DNA from: Micromonospora wenchangensis
Lineage (GTDB): Bacteria; Actinomycetota; Actinomycetes; Mycobacteriales; Micromonosporaceae
Direction: 5' to 3'
Length of the DNA: 64,000 nt
NCBI RefSeq assembly: GCF_002210435.1
Contig: NZ_MZMV01000015.1
Span: 59,442-123,441 of the forward strand
Notes under the pieces: generated by a model
The model's database searches: none
Told to the model about the DNA's origin: nothing
What the model saw: the letters and a program-made list of their open reading frames with translations, nothing else
Translations under genes and position numbers: made by a program
Shown: in pieces, positions 1 to 7,732 of the stretch
Layout: the number at the start of each line of letters is the position of its first letter
Position numbering within the stretch: the first letter of the stretch is position 1

Positions 1-1
1 G

Positions 2-439
2 GTGTGGCCGGAGGCGCAGCTGCGGATGCTCGGCTTCGAGGTGCCGGCGACCCGGGCACCGGGCGACTACACCGGCACGTTCCTCACCGCGTCCTCGATG
101 GCCTCGTTCAACATGGGCGTCTACTACCTGTTGGCGGTGGCGACCGAGTGGCGGGCGTTCTACCGGTTCACGGTGGTCTTCCGGCTGGTCACCTTCACCG
201 TCTTCACGCTGACCGTGCTGGCCGACGTGGCACCGGACCGGTTCATCGGGGTGGCGCTGTGGGAGGGTGCGGGCGCGGTGGCGACGGCGCTCGGCCTACG
301 CTTCGACGCCCGCCGATCCGCAGGTGGGGGCGGTAGCGCTCCCAACTCGACACCGTCCCAGGTCAGCGGCGTCTCCGGGGGCGCGACGAGCCGGGCGGCC
401 GCCGCCGGTCCGGCCACCGCCGCCGGTACGGACCGCTGA
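2..439 (+). CDS. Membrane protein, 5' end probably cut by the window edge
   Basis: The reading frame is open from the first bases to a TGA at 437-439. A GTG at position 2 could be a start, but the frame may extend upstream, so I treat the gene as partial. The visible 145 residues contain about three hydrophobic stretches (roughly 35-50, 52-76 and 80-97) and then a Gly/Ser/Ala-rich, probably disordered tail. I do not recognise a family. It lies 30 bp upstream of the protein kinase gene on the same strand, but that gene has its own leaderless-type promoter. An integral membrane protein with a cytoplasmic or exported tail is the most that can be said. Confidence 0.55.
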   Translation: MWPEAQLRMLGFEVPATRAPGDYTGTFLTASSMASFNMGVYYLLAVATEWRAFYRFTVVFRLVTFTVFTLTVLADVAPDRFIGVALWEGAGAVATALGLRFDARRSAGGGGSAPNSTPSQVSGVSGGATSRAAAAGPATAAGTDR

Positions 440-457
440 GCGCCCCGGCGGAACGGG

Positions 458-463
458 TATTTT
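458..463 (+). promoter_or_regulatory. -10 box (TATTTT) of leaderless kinase transcript
   Basis: TATTTT lies 6 nt before the GTG at 470, the spacing expected when transcription begins at the start codon itself. No Shine-Dalgarno sequence is present. Confidence 0.5.
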
Positions 464-469
464 CGAGCC

Positions 470-2026
470 GTGACCGAGACCCCGCCCGGCGCCCTCCGGC
501 TGCCCAATGTGCCCGGTCTGACCGACCTGCAGGTGTTTGCCCGGGGCGGCTACGCCACCGTCTACCGGGCCACCCAGATCTCCGTCGGTCGGGAGGTCGC
601 CGTCAAGGTGGAGAACCGCACCCTGGACAACGAACGCGACCAGGCCCGGTTCCTGCGGGAGGCGCGGGCGGCCGGGCGGATGTCCTCGCACCCGCACGTG
701 GTCGACCTCTTCGACGTCGGGGTGACCGTCGACCAGCACCCCTACCTGATCATGGAGTTGTGCGACGGGTCGTACGCGGAGCGGATGCGCACCTCGCCGC
801 TCGACGCGTCCGAGACCCGTGACCTCGGCATCAAGATCGCCGACGCGCTGGCCCACTCGCACGCGGCCGGGGTGCTGCACCGCGACGTCAAGCCCGCCAA
901 CATCCTGCACTCGCACTTCAACTCGGCGGTGCTCGCCGACTTCGGGCTGGCCGTGCTGGCCGAGGCGCGGGACGCCTCGGTCACCCTGGAGGTGCTCACC
1001 CCGGCCTACGCCCCGCCGGAGATGTTCAACCACAGCCCGCCGTCACCTGCCGTCGACGTGTACGCCCTCTGCGCCACCCTCTACGCGGTGATGACCGGAC
1101 GCCCCCCGCGCTGGCAGTCCGAGCGCAACCCGAGCCTGGTCACCGTGCTGGAGCTGTTCCACCACCCGATCCCCGACCTGCCGGGAGTGCCCACCGAGCT
1201 GGTCGACGTGCTGCGCGCCGGGATGTCCAACGACCCCGACGCCCGCCCCTCCGCCCTCGAACTGCGCGACCTGCTCACCGCGCTGCCCGTCGACCCGGCC
1301 CCCGCCCCGGTCAGCGGCGCCCCGGTCTCCGGCGGGCCGTCCGGGGGCACCGGCAGCGGTGGGCCGTACACCCTCGGGTGGACCACCAGCCAGCCCGGAC
1401 GGATCACCGGGCAGCCCGCCCAACGCCCCCCGACCCAGGACGACCACCCGACCGTGCCGCACGGCGCACGTCGGCGGCGGCGCTGGTTCTTCGGCGGGGC
1501 CGGGGTGCTCGCCCTGGCCGCCTCGGCGAGCGCCGGGGCCTGGGTCGCCGGTGGCGCGCCGCCGCTGGCCGGGCCGACCGCCGCCCCGTCGACCGTCGGC
1601 TCGTCCAGCCCGGCCGCCCGCTGGGGCACCCTGCCCGGCTGCGCCTCCGACGGCACCGCCGCGGTCCTGCCACCCGGCGCCCGGTGCGCCCCCGTGCTGG
1701 AGTGCTTCGGCCCCGTCCGGCTGCGCGGCGACCGGGCCGAGGCCGCCCAGGTCTCCTGCGAGGGGCGGCACACCTGGGAGACTTACGTGGAGGGACAGTT
1801 GCCGGCCGCGCTGGCCACCGCCGGGCACGCCACGATCAGCGCCGACCCGACCGTCCGGTCGGTGTGCAACGCGCGGACGTTCCGGCTGACCAGCGGGATC
1901 GACTACACCAACGGCTGGCGGCTCGAAGTGCTGCCACCCGGCGAGCAGGATCTCGACCGCACCTACCGCTGCCTGGCCGGGCGGGGCGTGGACGCCCTGG
2001 TCGCCCCCACCCTCACTGGTCGCTGA
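470..2026 (+). CDS. Membrane-anchored serine/threonine protein kinase
   Basis: This is an STPK of the bacterial PknA/PknB type. The kinase domain covers about residues 18-265: a Gly-rich loop (GGYATVY), ATP-anchoring K46 in AVKV, HRDVKPAN with catalytic D139, the DFG motif at 157-159, and APPE near 187. A Pro/Gly-rich linker leads to an RRRRR basic cluster and one transmembrane helix (about 340-360). The extracytoplasmic tail carries several cysteines and a CEGRHxWE stretch that recalls septum-formation-type domains (inference). The loop lacks the usual full GxGxxG spacing but the catalytic residues are intact. PknG is excluded because there is no rubredoxin or TPR region. It lies upstream of a GlnH-like lipoprotein. 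Its C-terminal codons overlap the convergent gene by 14 bp. Confidence 0.88.
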   Translation: MTETPPGALRLPNVPGLTDLQVFARGGYATVYRATQISVGREVAVKVENRTLDNERDQARFLREARAAGRMSSHPHVVDLFDVGVTVDQHPYLIMELCDGSYAERMRTSPLDASETRDLGIKIADALAHSHAAGVLHRDVKPANILHSHFNSAVLADFGLAVLAEARDASVTLEVLTPAYAPPEMFNHSPPSPAVDVYALCATLYAVMTGRPPRWQSERNPSLVTVLELFHHPIPDLPGVPTELVDVLRAGMSNDPDARPSALELRDLLTALPVDPAPAPVSGAPVSGGPSGGTGSGGPYTLGWTTSQPGRITGQPAQRPPTQDDHPTVPHGARRRRRWFFGGAGVLALAASASAGAWVAGGAPPLAGPTAAPSTVGSSSPAARWGTLPGCASDGTAAVLPPGARCAPVLECFGPVRLRGDRAEAAQVSCEGRHTWETYVEGQLPAALATAGHATISADPTVRSVCNARTFRLTSGIDYTNGWRLEVLPPGEQDLDRTYRCLAGRGVDALVAPTLTGR

Positions 2027-2339
2027 CCTCGCGCATCCGGTGCAGCCGGCTCAGCACCGCCGCGCTGTCCAACGCGTCGAGGGTGTCGGCGTCGAGGAAC
2101 GAGCCCGGCTCCAACTGCCCCGGCGGGGGCGGCACGGCCGGTGTCTCCCGGTCGTCGCGTTCGCGCAGCGCCGCCAGCGCGGTGCCGGTCACCGTCGCGA
2201 AGAGGACACCGAGCAGCGCCAACCCCACAGTCATGATGCCGGCGGGATGCCGGAAGACCAGCGCCACCACCACCGCGCCGGTCGCCAGCGCCGCGACCAC
2301 CGCCACGGTCCGCGCGTCCGGTCTCAGGAATCGCCTCAC
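2013..2339 (-). CDS. Small two-helix membrane protein
   Basis: A 108-residue protein with two hydrophobic helices (about 11-29 and 34-58) and a soluble acidic C-terminal half ending in a leucine-rich stretch (FLDADTLDALDSAAVLSRLHRM). I do not recognise the family, but the composition and codon use are those of a real actinobacterial gene. It converges with the kinase gene and the two ends overlap by 14 bp. It is divergent from the glnH-like gene across a 219 bp gap. The short helical tail could dock to a partner, but nothing in the sequence names one. Confidence 0.6.
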   Translation of the reverse strand: MRRFLRPDARTVAVVAALATGAVVVALVFRHPAGIMTVGLALLGVLFATVTGTALAALRERDDRETPAVPPPPGQLEPGSFLDADTLDALDSAAVLSRLHRMREVSDQ

Positions 2340-2440
2340 CCGCCAAGCATGGCCTTTTCGGGCGTGCTGTCAAACCGTACGGCCCGGTGTGGTTGACCGT
2401 TCTGCCTAGAGTGACAAACGTCGAGATGCCGTCCCGGTGG

Positions 2441-2465
2441 GTGGCCCCGCCGTTTCCGGGGCCAC
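2441..2465 (+). promoter_or_regulatory. Hairpin in the leader of the glnH-like gene
   Basis: GTGGCCCCG (2441-2449) and CGGGGCCAC (2457-2465) form a perfect 9 bp stem with a 7 nt loop, about 95 nt before the start codon. A TAGAGT box at 2407-2412 could be the -10 of the transcript. More GC-rich complementary sequence follows (GCCGGCCGC / GGCCGGGCGGC), so the leader is structured. It may be an attenuator or a transcript-end structure; the sequence alone does not decide. Confidence 0.35.
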
Positions 2466-2558
2466 GCCGGCCGCGCCGCCGGCCGGGCGGCGCGACGGAG
2501 ATGGACCCGAGCCGCTACCCTCGGTGTCCCCCAGGCTGTCCGTCAGCGAGGTGCGCCG

Positions 2559-3500
2559 ATGAACCACATCTCCACCCGCCACCGGGTCCGATCGGTCACC
2601 ACCACCCTGGCGGTGGCCCTGACCCTCACCCTGGCCGCCGCCGCCGGCTGCGAGAACCGCCGTGAGCCGTCGCTGCCCTCGGTCCGCGACAAGCTGCGCG
2701 AGTCGCACATCGACGGTCAGCCGAAGATCAAGATCGGGGTGGCCACCACCGAGCCGTTGATGGGCGAGCTGCGCAACGGTGTGCACTCCGGCTTCGACGT
2801 GGAGATCGCCCGCTACGTCGCCTCCTACCTCGGCTACGAGGGTGACCAGCGCATCGAGTGGGTCTCGGTGACCACCGAGGACCGCATCCCCGCCCTCCAG
2901 GGGGGCGTGGTCGACCTGGTGGTCTCCAGCTTCTCCATCACCGAGGAGCGGGAGAAGCTGGTCAGCTTCGCCGGGCCGTACTTCGTCACCACCCAGGAGG
3001 TGATGGTGCCGACCCGGCTCAGGGACAAGATCCGCACCATCGAGGACCTCCGCGAACCGGCCTACAAGGTGTGCACCAGCGGCGGCTCCACCACCGAGGC
3101 CGAGCTGGCCAAGCACGACGTCAAGGCGCTGGTGGTCAAGGAGGTCGGCGACTGCGTCAAAGGCATCCGGGAGGGCCGCTACGACGCGGTCAGCTCCGAC
3201 GAGACGATCCTCGCCGGGTTCCTCTCCCTCTACCCGACCGAGTTCGAGATCGTGGACATGCCCTTCGGCACCAGCGAACTGCTCGGCATCGGGGTGCCGA
3301 TCGGTGACCCCGCCCTGCGCGACCTGGTCGCCTTCGCCCTCCAGAAGAGCTACCTCCAGGGCCGCAGCGGGATCAGCAGCCCGTGGCTCACCGCCTACAA
3401 CAAGTCCCTCGGCCCGTGGTTGAAGGCGGACAAGGCACAGCCCCAGCCGCTGAACGTGCCGGAACTGGTCGACTTCGACGACAAGGCGCCGACCCGGTGA
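2559..3500 (+). CDS. Glutamate-type ABC solute-binding lipoprotein (GlnH-like)
   Basis: A 313-residue family-3 periplasmic binding protein. The signal peptide ends in a lipobox with lipid-anchored C31 (LAAAAGC). The two-lobed binding domain runs from about residue 50 to 290, with the GVxxxEPL start, the DVEIARYVASYLG helix and the DLVVSSFSITEEREK stretch typical of amino-acid binders. A GAGGTG ribosome binding site lies 5 nt before the ATG. No ABC permease or ATPase gene is nearby. Instead the stop codon overlaps the GTG of a polytopic membrane protein. That context suggests a sensor role, as for the mycobacterial GlnH that signals to PknG through GlnX, rather than import (inference). Confidence 0.85.
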   Translation: MNHISTRHRVRSVTTTLAVALTLTLAAAAGCENRREPSLPSVRDKLRESHIDGQPKIKIGVATTEPLMGELRNGVHSGFDVEIARYVASYLGYEGDQRIEWVSVTTEDRIPALQGGVVDLVVSSFSITEEREKLVSFAGPYFVTTQEVMVPTRLRDKIRTIEDLREPAYKVCTSGGSTTEAELAKHDVKALVVKEVGDCVKGIREGRYDAVSSDETILAGFLSLYPTEFEIVDMPFGTSELLGIGVPIGDPALRDLVAFALQKSYLQGRSGISSPWLTAYNKSLGPWLKADKAQPQPLNVPELVDFDDKAPTR

Positions 3501-4537
3501 CCGCCCCGGCCGTACCGCAGGATCTGGGCGCCACCACCGTTGCGGTGCGCGACGGCTGGGACCCGGCGGTGGAGCGGCGGGCGCGGGCCAGCCAGTCGTT
3601 CTGGACGGCCGTGGTCGGGGTGCCCGCCATCTTCTCCGTGCTGCGGCTCGGCGTCGAGGCGGGCGGCGAACTCCAGACCACGCTGCTGCTGGTGGCGAAC
3701 GTCGGGCCGGTGAACCTGCTCGCCGGCTTCCTCACCACCGCCGCCCGGCTGCTCTCCACCGGCCTGGTCGCGGTCTTCGCGCTCGGCGCGGTGCTGCGGG
3801 TCAGCGTCGAACGGATGCCGCCCACCGTCCGTCGCCCGCTCTTCGTCCGCTGGGCGGACCTCACCCCGGCCTGGTTCGTGCTGGCCAGCTTCCTCACCGC
3901 CCTGGTCACCTGGCAACTGCTCTACCTGCCGTTGCTGCTGCCGGCGTTCGTCGCCGCCTTCCAGCTCACCCCGGCCCGCCTGCACGAGCACGTCGTACCC
4001 CGGACGCTGATCGTGGTGGCGCTGCTCGGCGGCTACGGGTGGCTGCTCGCCCCCACCCTCGTCGACGCGTGGCAGCAACGGGAACTGCTCGTCCTGGCGC
4101 TGCTCGTCGCCCCGCCGCTGCTCGCCCTCGCGGTCACCGGCCCGCTGCCCGGGGCGGTGATCCGGCCGCTCGCGTCGGTCACCGAGGCGGCGGTGCTGGC
4201 CATGCTGGTCTGGGCGGCGCTGCCGGTGATCACCACCCCGGTGCTGCCGCTCACCGTGACCACCGTGGAGTCGAGCCCCGGAGTCACCGAGGACGTCCGG
4301 GGGCACGTGGTCACCGTGGACGACGTCAACATGGTGCTGCTCCAGGAACGCGGCGGCGTCCGGTACGTGCCGGTGGACGACGTCCGCGCCCAGGTGCTCT
4401 GCCCCAGCGAGGAGGAGCTGCCCCGGCACCGGCTGCGCATCCGCGACTACCACGTCGAGGACTCGCTGCTGGAGGGGCTGGGCCGGCGGGTGCGCCCGGT
4501 GCACCGTACCGACGCGGCCTGCCGCGCCGTGCGCTGA
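3497..4537 (+). CDS. Polytopic membrane protein coupled to GlnH-like lipoprotein
   Basis: 346 residues, starting at a GTG whose last two bases lie in the TGA of the preceding gene (GTGA overlap), so translation is probably coupled. About six hydrophobic segments lie between residues 25 and 265. A roughly 85-residue soluble C-terminal domain follows, containing CPSEEELPRHRLRIRDYHVEDSLLEGL. I do not recognise the family. By position it could be the membrane partner of the binding lipoprotein, analogous to GlnX in mycobacteria, but the topology differs from the GlnX I know, so this is inference. It converges with the acyl-CoA dehydrogenase gene 8 bp away. Confidence 0.7.
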   Translation: MTAPAVPQDLGATTVAVRDGWDPAVERRARASQSFWTAVVGVPAIFSVLRLGVEAGGELQTTLLLVANVGPVNLLAGFLTTAARLLSTGLVAVFALGAVLRVSVERMPPTVRRPLFVRWADLTPAWFVLASFLTALVTWQLLYLPLLLPAFVAAFQLTPARLHEHVVPRTLIVVALLGGYGWLLAPTLVDAWQQRELLVLALLVAPPLLALAVTGPLPGAVIRPLASVTEAAVLAMLVWAALPVITTPVLPLTVTTVESSPGVTEDVRGHVVTVDDVNMVLLQERGGVRYVPVDDVRAQVLCPSEEELPRHRLRIRDYHVEDSLLEGLGRRVRPVHRTDAACRAVR

Positions 4538-4545
4538 CCGACGGA

Positions 4546-5709
4546 TCAGTAGGACTTCTCCTGGCCCAGCACGTGCTGGGCGACGAAGTTGAGGATCATC
4601 TCCCGGCTGACCGGGGCGATCCGACCGGCCCGCACCGCGCCCAGCAGCGTCGCCACGCCGTACTCGGTGGTCATGCCGGCCCCGCCGAGGGCCTGCACGG
4701 CGGTGTCCACGGCCAGCGCGGCGGCCTCCCCGGCCGCGTACTTGGCCATGTTGCCGCAGACGCCGGCCTCCAGGTCGCGGCCCGCGTCGTACAGGGTGGC
4801 CGCATTGTGGATCATCAGTCGGGCGAGTTCCACCTGCACCGCCGCGTGCGCCAACGGATGCGCCACACCCTGGTGCGCGCCGATGCTCCGCCCACCCCAG
4901 ACCCTACGGGTGGCGGTGTAGTCGGTGGCCCGCTCGATGGCGTACCGGCCGGTGCCGACGCCCATCGCGGCGACCGTGATCCGCTCCGGGTTCAGCCCGG
5001 CGAACAGCGCCGGCAGGCCGGCGTCCAGCGACCCGCCGACCAGCGCGTCGGCGGGCAGCCGGACGTCGTCCAGATAGAGCAGGAACTGGTTCTCCGGAGA
5101 GACGATCTCCATGTCCAGTTTGGACCGGGTCAACCCCGCCGCGTCGGTCGGCAGCAGGAACAGCGCGGGCTTGAGCTTCCCGCTCGCCGCGTCCTCGGTA
5201 CGGGCCACCACCAGCACGTACTGCGCCTCGTCCACGCCGGAGATGTAGCACTTGCGGCCGGAGAGCAGCCAGTCGTCGCCGTCGCGGCGGGCCACCGTGC
5301 CGAGCCGGTGGAAGTTCGACCCGGCGTCCGGCTCGGTGATCGCGAAGACCACCTTCAGCGAGCCGTCGGCGAACCCGGGCAGGAACCGCTTGCGCTGCTC
5401 CTCGGTGCCGTGCCGGTTGATCACCGTGGCGGCGATGGCCGGCGACACCACCAGCAGCAGCAACGGACAGCCGGCGGCGGCCAGCTCCTCGCAGACGATG
5501 GCCAGCTCGGTGAGGCCGCCACCACCGCCGCCGTACTCGGTGGGGACGTTCACCCCCAGGTAGCCGAGCCGGCCGGCCTCGTCCCACAGCTCGGTCGTGT
5601 GCCCACCGGATTTCGCCTTCTCGACGAAGTAGGAGTGGCCGTACCGGCGGCCCAGCGCGCGGACGGCGTCGCGGAGCTGATCCTGTTCGGGGGTGAGGTC
5701 GAAGTTCAT
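4546..5709 (-). CDS. Acyl-CoA dehydrogenase (distal gene of carboxylase operon)
   Basis: A 387-residue FAD-dependent acyl-CoA dehydrogenase, which introduces the alpha,beta double bond into an acyl-CoA. The N-terminal helical domain starts at DLTPEQDQLRDAVRALG. The FAD/substrate-binding beta-barrel motif FAITEPDAGSNFHRL lies near residue 130, and a GGAGMTTEYG segment stands where the substrate-binding C-terminal helices usually are. The usual RDARxxxIYEG C-terminus is replaced by VRAGRIAPVSREMILNF, so the family member is atypical. Its ATG overlaps the stop of the carboxylase alpha gene (ATGA), which makes it the last gene of the operon. Confidence 0.88.
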   Translation of the reverse strand: MNFDLTPEQDQLRDAVRALGRRYGHSYFVEKAKSGGHTTELWDEAGRLGYLGVNVPTEYGGGGGGLTELAIVCEELAAAGCPLLLLVVSPAIAATVINRHGTEEQRKRFLPGFADGSLKVVFAITEPDAGSNFHRLGTVARRDGDDWLLSGRKCYISGVDEAQYVLVVARTEDAASGKLKPALFLLPTDAAGLTRSKLDMEIVSPENQFLLYLDDVRLPADALVGGSLDAGLPALFAGLNPERITVAAMGVGTGRYAIERATDYTATRRVWGGRSIGAHQGVAHPLAHAAVQVELARLMIHNAATLYDAGRDLEAGVCGNMAKYAAGEAAALAVDTAVQALGGAGMTTEYGVATLLGAVRAGRIAPVSREMILNFVAQHVLGQEKSY

Positions 5710-7709
5710 CGGGGGGCCTCCTCGGGGTTGACCACGGCCAGCACCGCACCCGTCTCGACCTGCCCACCGGCGGGCACCGGCAGGTCGGCGACCACACCGT
5801 CGGTCGGGGCGAGCACGGGATGTTCCAGCTTCATCGCCTCCAGGGTCAGCAGCAGGTCCCCGGCGGCGACCCGCTGACCGGCCCCGACGTGCACCCGGGT
5901 CACCGTGCCGGGCAGCGGCGCGAGCAGCGACCCGACCGCCAGCGCCGCGCGGGGCAGCGGGAACCGGGGCAGCTCGGTCAGCTCCGCCGCCCCGTCCGGG
6001 CCGTCCACGAAGACCGCCGACCCCGCCCGGTGTACGCGGAACACCCGCCGTACCCCGGCCACGTCGAGCAGCACCCGGTCCGGTGCCGCCGACACCAGCT
6101 CCACCAACGGCGGGGCGTCCGGTGTGTCGGCCGTCGGGCCGGCGACGGTCGGGTCGGTGGACCAGTCGGCGAGCGCGCCGGACCGGTCCAGCCGGTAGCG
6201 CACCTCGATCTCGTCCCCGGCCGCCGTGGCGTACCTGACGACCTGGGGGAGGGCCGGCACGTTGCGCCAACCCGAGGGGAGAGCGGCGAGCACCGGGGCG
6301 GCGGCCCGGCGTGCGGCGGCACCGGCGAGCGCGGCGGCCAGCGCGGCGACCGGGAGCCGGTCGGCCGGCAGCAGCGGCGCGAAGACCTCGGGGTGCGCGT
6401 CCAGGAACCCGGTGTCCACCTGCGCCGCGCCGAACTCCGCGCTGCGCAGCACCCGGACCAGCAGGTCCCGGTTGGTGGCCACCCCGTGCAGCTCGGCGCG
6501 GGCCAGCGCCCCGGCGAGCGACCGGGCCGCCTCCCCCCGGGTCGGCGCCCAGGCGACCAGCTTGGCGAGCATCGAGTCGTAGTGCACGCCCACCGTCGAC
6601 CCGGTGCCCACCCCCGAGTCGAGCCGCAGGCCCCGGGTCGGGGTGAACTCGCCGGCCACCCCGGGCACCGCGAACCGGTGCAGCGTGCCGGTCGCCGGCC
6701 GGAACCCCTGCGTCGGGTCCTCCGCGCACAGCCGTACCTCGATGGCGTGGCCGTCGGCCGGCGGGGTCGCCGGCACCGGCAGCGCGCCACCCTCGGCGAC
6801 CAGCAGTTGCAGCCGGACCAGGTCCAGCCCGGTGACCGCCTCGGTGACCGGGTGCTCCACCTGGAGCCGGGTGTTCATCTCCAGGAAGAAGAACTCGCCC
6901 GTCGGGGCGAGCAGGAACTCCACAGTCCCCGCCCCGACGTAGTCGACCGCCCGCCCGGCGGCGACCGCCGCCGCGTGCAGCCGCTCCCGCACCCCGTCGG
7001 GCAGCACCGCCGGGGCCTCCTCGACGATCTTCTGGTGCCGCCGCTGGATCGAGCAGTCCCGCTCGCCGAGCGCCACGACCGTACCGTGGGTGTCGCCGAA
7101 GATCTGCACCTCGACGTGCCTGCCGCGATCGACGTACCGCTCGACGAAGACCGTGCCGTCGCCGAACGCGGCGGCGGCCTCGCGGCGTGCCGAGTCGACG
7201 GCGGCCGGCAGGTCGGCCGGGTCGCGGACGATGCGCATCCCCCGGCCGCCACCCCCGGCGGACGCCTTGACCAGCACCGGGAAGTCGGTGACCGCGTCGC
7301 CGTCGGTCCAGGTGGGCAGCATCGGCACCCCCGCCCCGGCGAGCAGTTCCTTCGCGGCGATCTTGTCGCCCATCGCGGCGATCGCCCCGGCCGGCGGACC
7401 GACCCAGGTCAGGCCCGCGTCGGTCACCGCCGCCGCGAAGCCGGCGTGCTCGGCGAGGAACCCGTAACCCGGGTGTACGGCGTCCGCGCCGGTGCGCCGG
7501 GCCGCGTCCAGGATCGACCCGACCCGCAGGTACGTCTCGACGGGCGTGTTCCCCGGCAGCCGGACCGCCTCGTCGGCCTCGGCCACGTACGGCGCGTCGG
7601 CGTCCGCGTCGGAGTGCACGGCGACCGTGGCCACACCGAGCGCCCGACAGGTGGCGAAGACCCGCCTGGTGATCTCCCCCCGGTTGGCCACCAGCAGTTT
7701 CCGAATCAC
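5706..7709 (-). CDS. Acyl-CoA carboxylase alpha subunit (biotin carboxylase + BCCP)
   Basis: 667 residues, the normal size for the alpha subunit of methylcrotonyl-, geranyl- or acyl-CoA carboxylases. The biotin carboxylase domain begins directly at the start (IRKLLVANRGEI). It shows HPGYGFLAEH, the ATP-grasp glycine loop SAGGGGRGMRIV and EVQIFGD. The C-terminal biotin carrier domain has EAMKL, with biotinylated K627 (leucine instead of the more common methionine after it). The GTG start was chosen because it begins exactly at the conserved domain. It overlaps the following acyl-CoA dehydrogenase by 4 bp and follows the beta subunit after 23 bp. It supplies carboxybiotin to the beta subunit. 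Confidence 0.93.
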   Translation of the reverse strand: MIRKLLVANRGEITRRVFATCRALGVATVAVHSDADADAPYVAEADEAVRLPGNTPVETYLRVGSILDAARRTGADAVHPGYGFLAEHAGFAAAVTDAGLTWVGPPAGAIAAMGDKIAAKELLAGAGVPMLPTWTDGDAVTDFPVLVKASAGGGGRGMRIVRDPADLPAAVDSARREAAAAFGDGTVFVERYVDRGRHVEVQIFGDTHGTVVALGERDCSIQRRHQKIVEEAPAVLPDGVRERLHAAAVAAGRAVDYVGAGTVEFLLAPTGEFFFLEMNTRLQVEHPVTEAVTGLDLVRLQLLVAEGGALPVPATPPADGHAIEVRLCAEDPTQGFRPATGTLHRFAVPGVAGEFTPTRGLRLDSGVGTGSTVGVHYDSMLAKLVAWAPTRGEAARSLAGALARAELHGVATNRDLLVRVLRSAEFGAAQVDTGFLDAHPEVFAPLLPADRLPVAALAAALAGAAARRAAAPVLAALPSGWRNVPALPQVVRYATAAGDEIEVRYRLDRSGALADWSTDPTVAGPTADTPDAPPLVELVSAAPDRVLLDVAGVRRVFRVHRAGSAVFVDGPDGAAELTELPRFPLPRAALAVGSLLAPLPGTVTRVHVGAGQRVAAGDLLLTLEAMKLEHPVLAPTDGVVADLPVPAGGQVETGAVLAVVNPEEAPR

Positions 7710-7732
7710 GAGCCCCTGCCTTTCGTCGGTGG

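Noticed and set aside
470..2026. Calling the kinase PknG because it neighbours a GlnH-like gene
   Set aside because: PknG has an N-terminal rubredoxin domain and a C-terminal TPR domain and is soluble. This protein has neither and carries a transmembrane helix.
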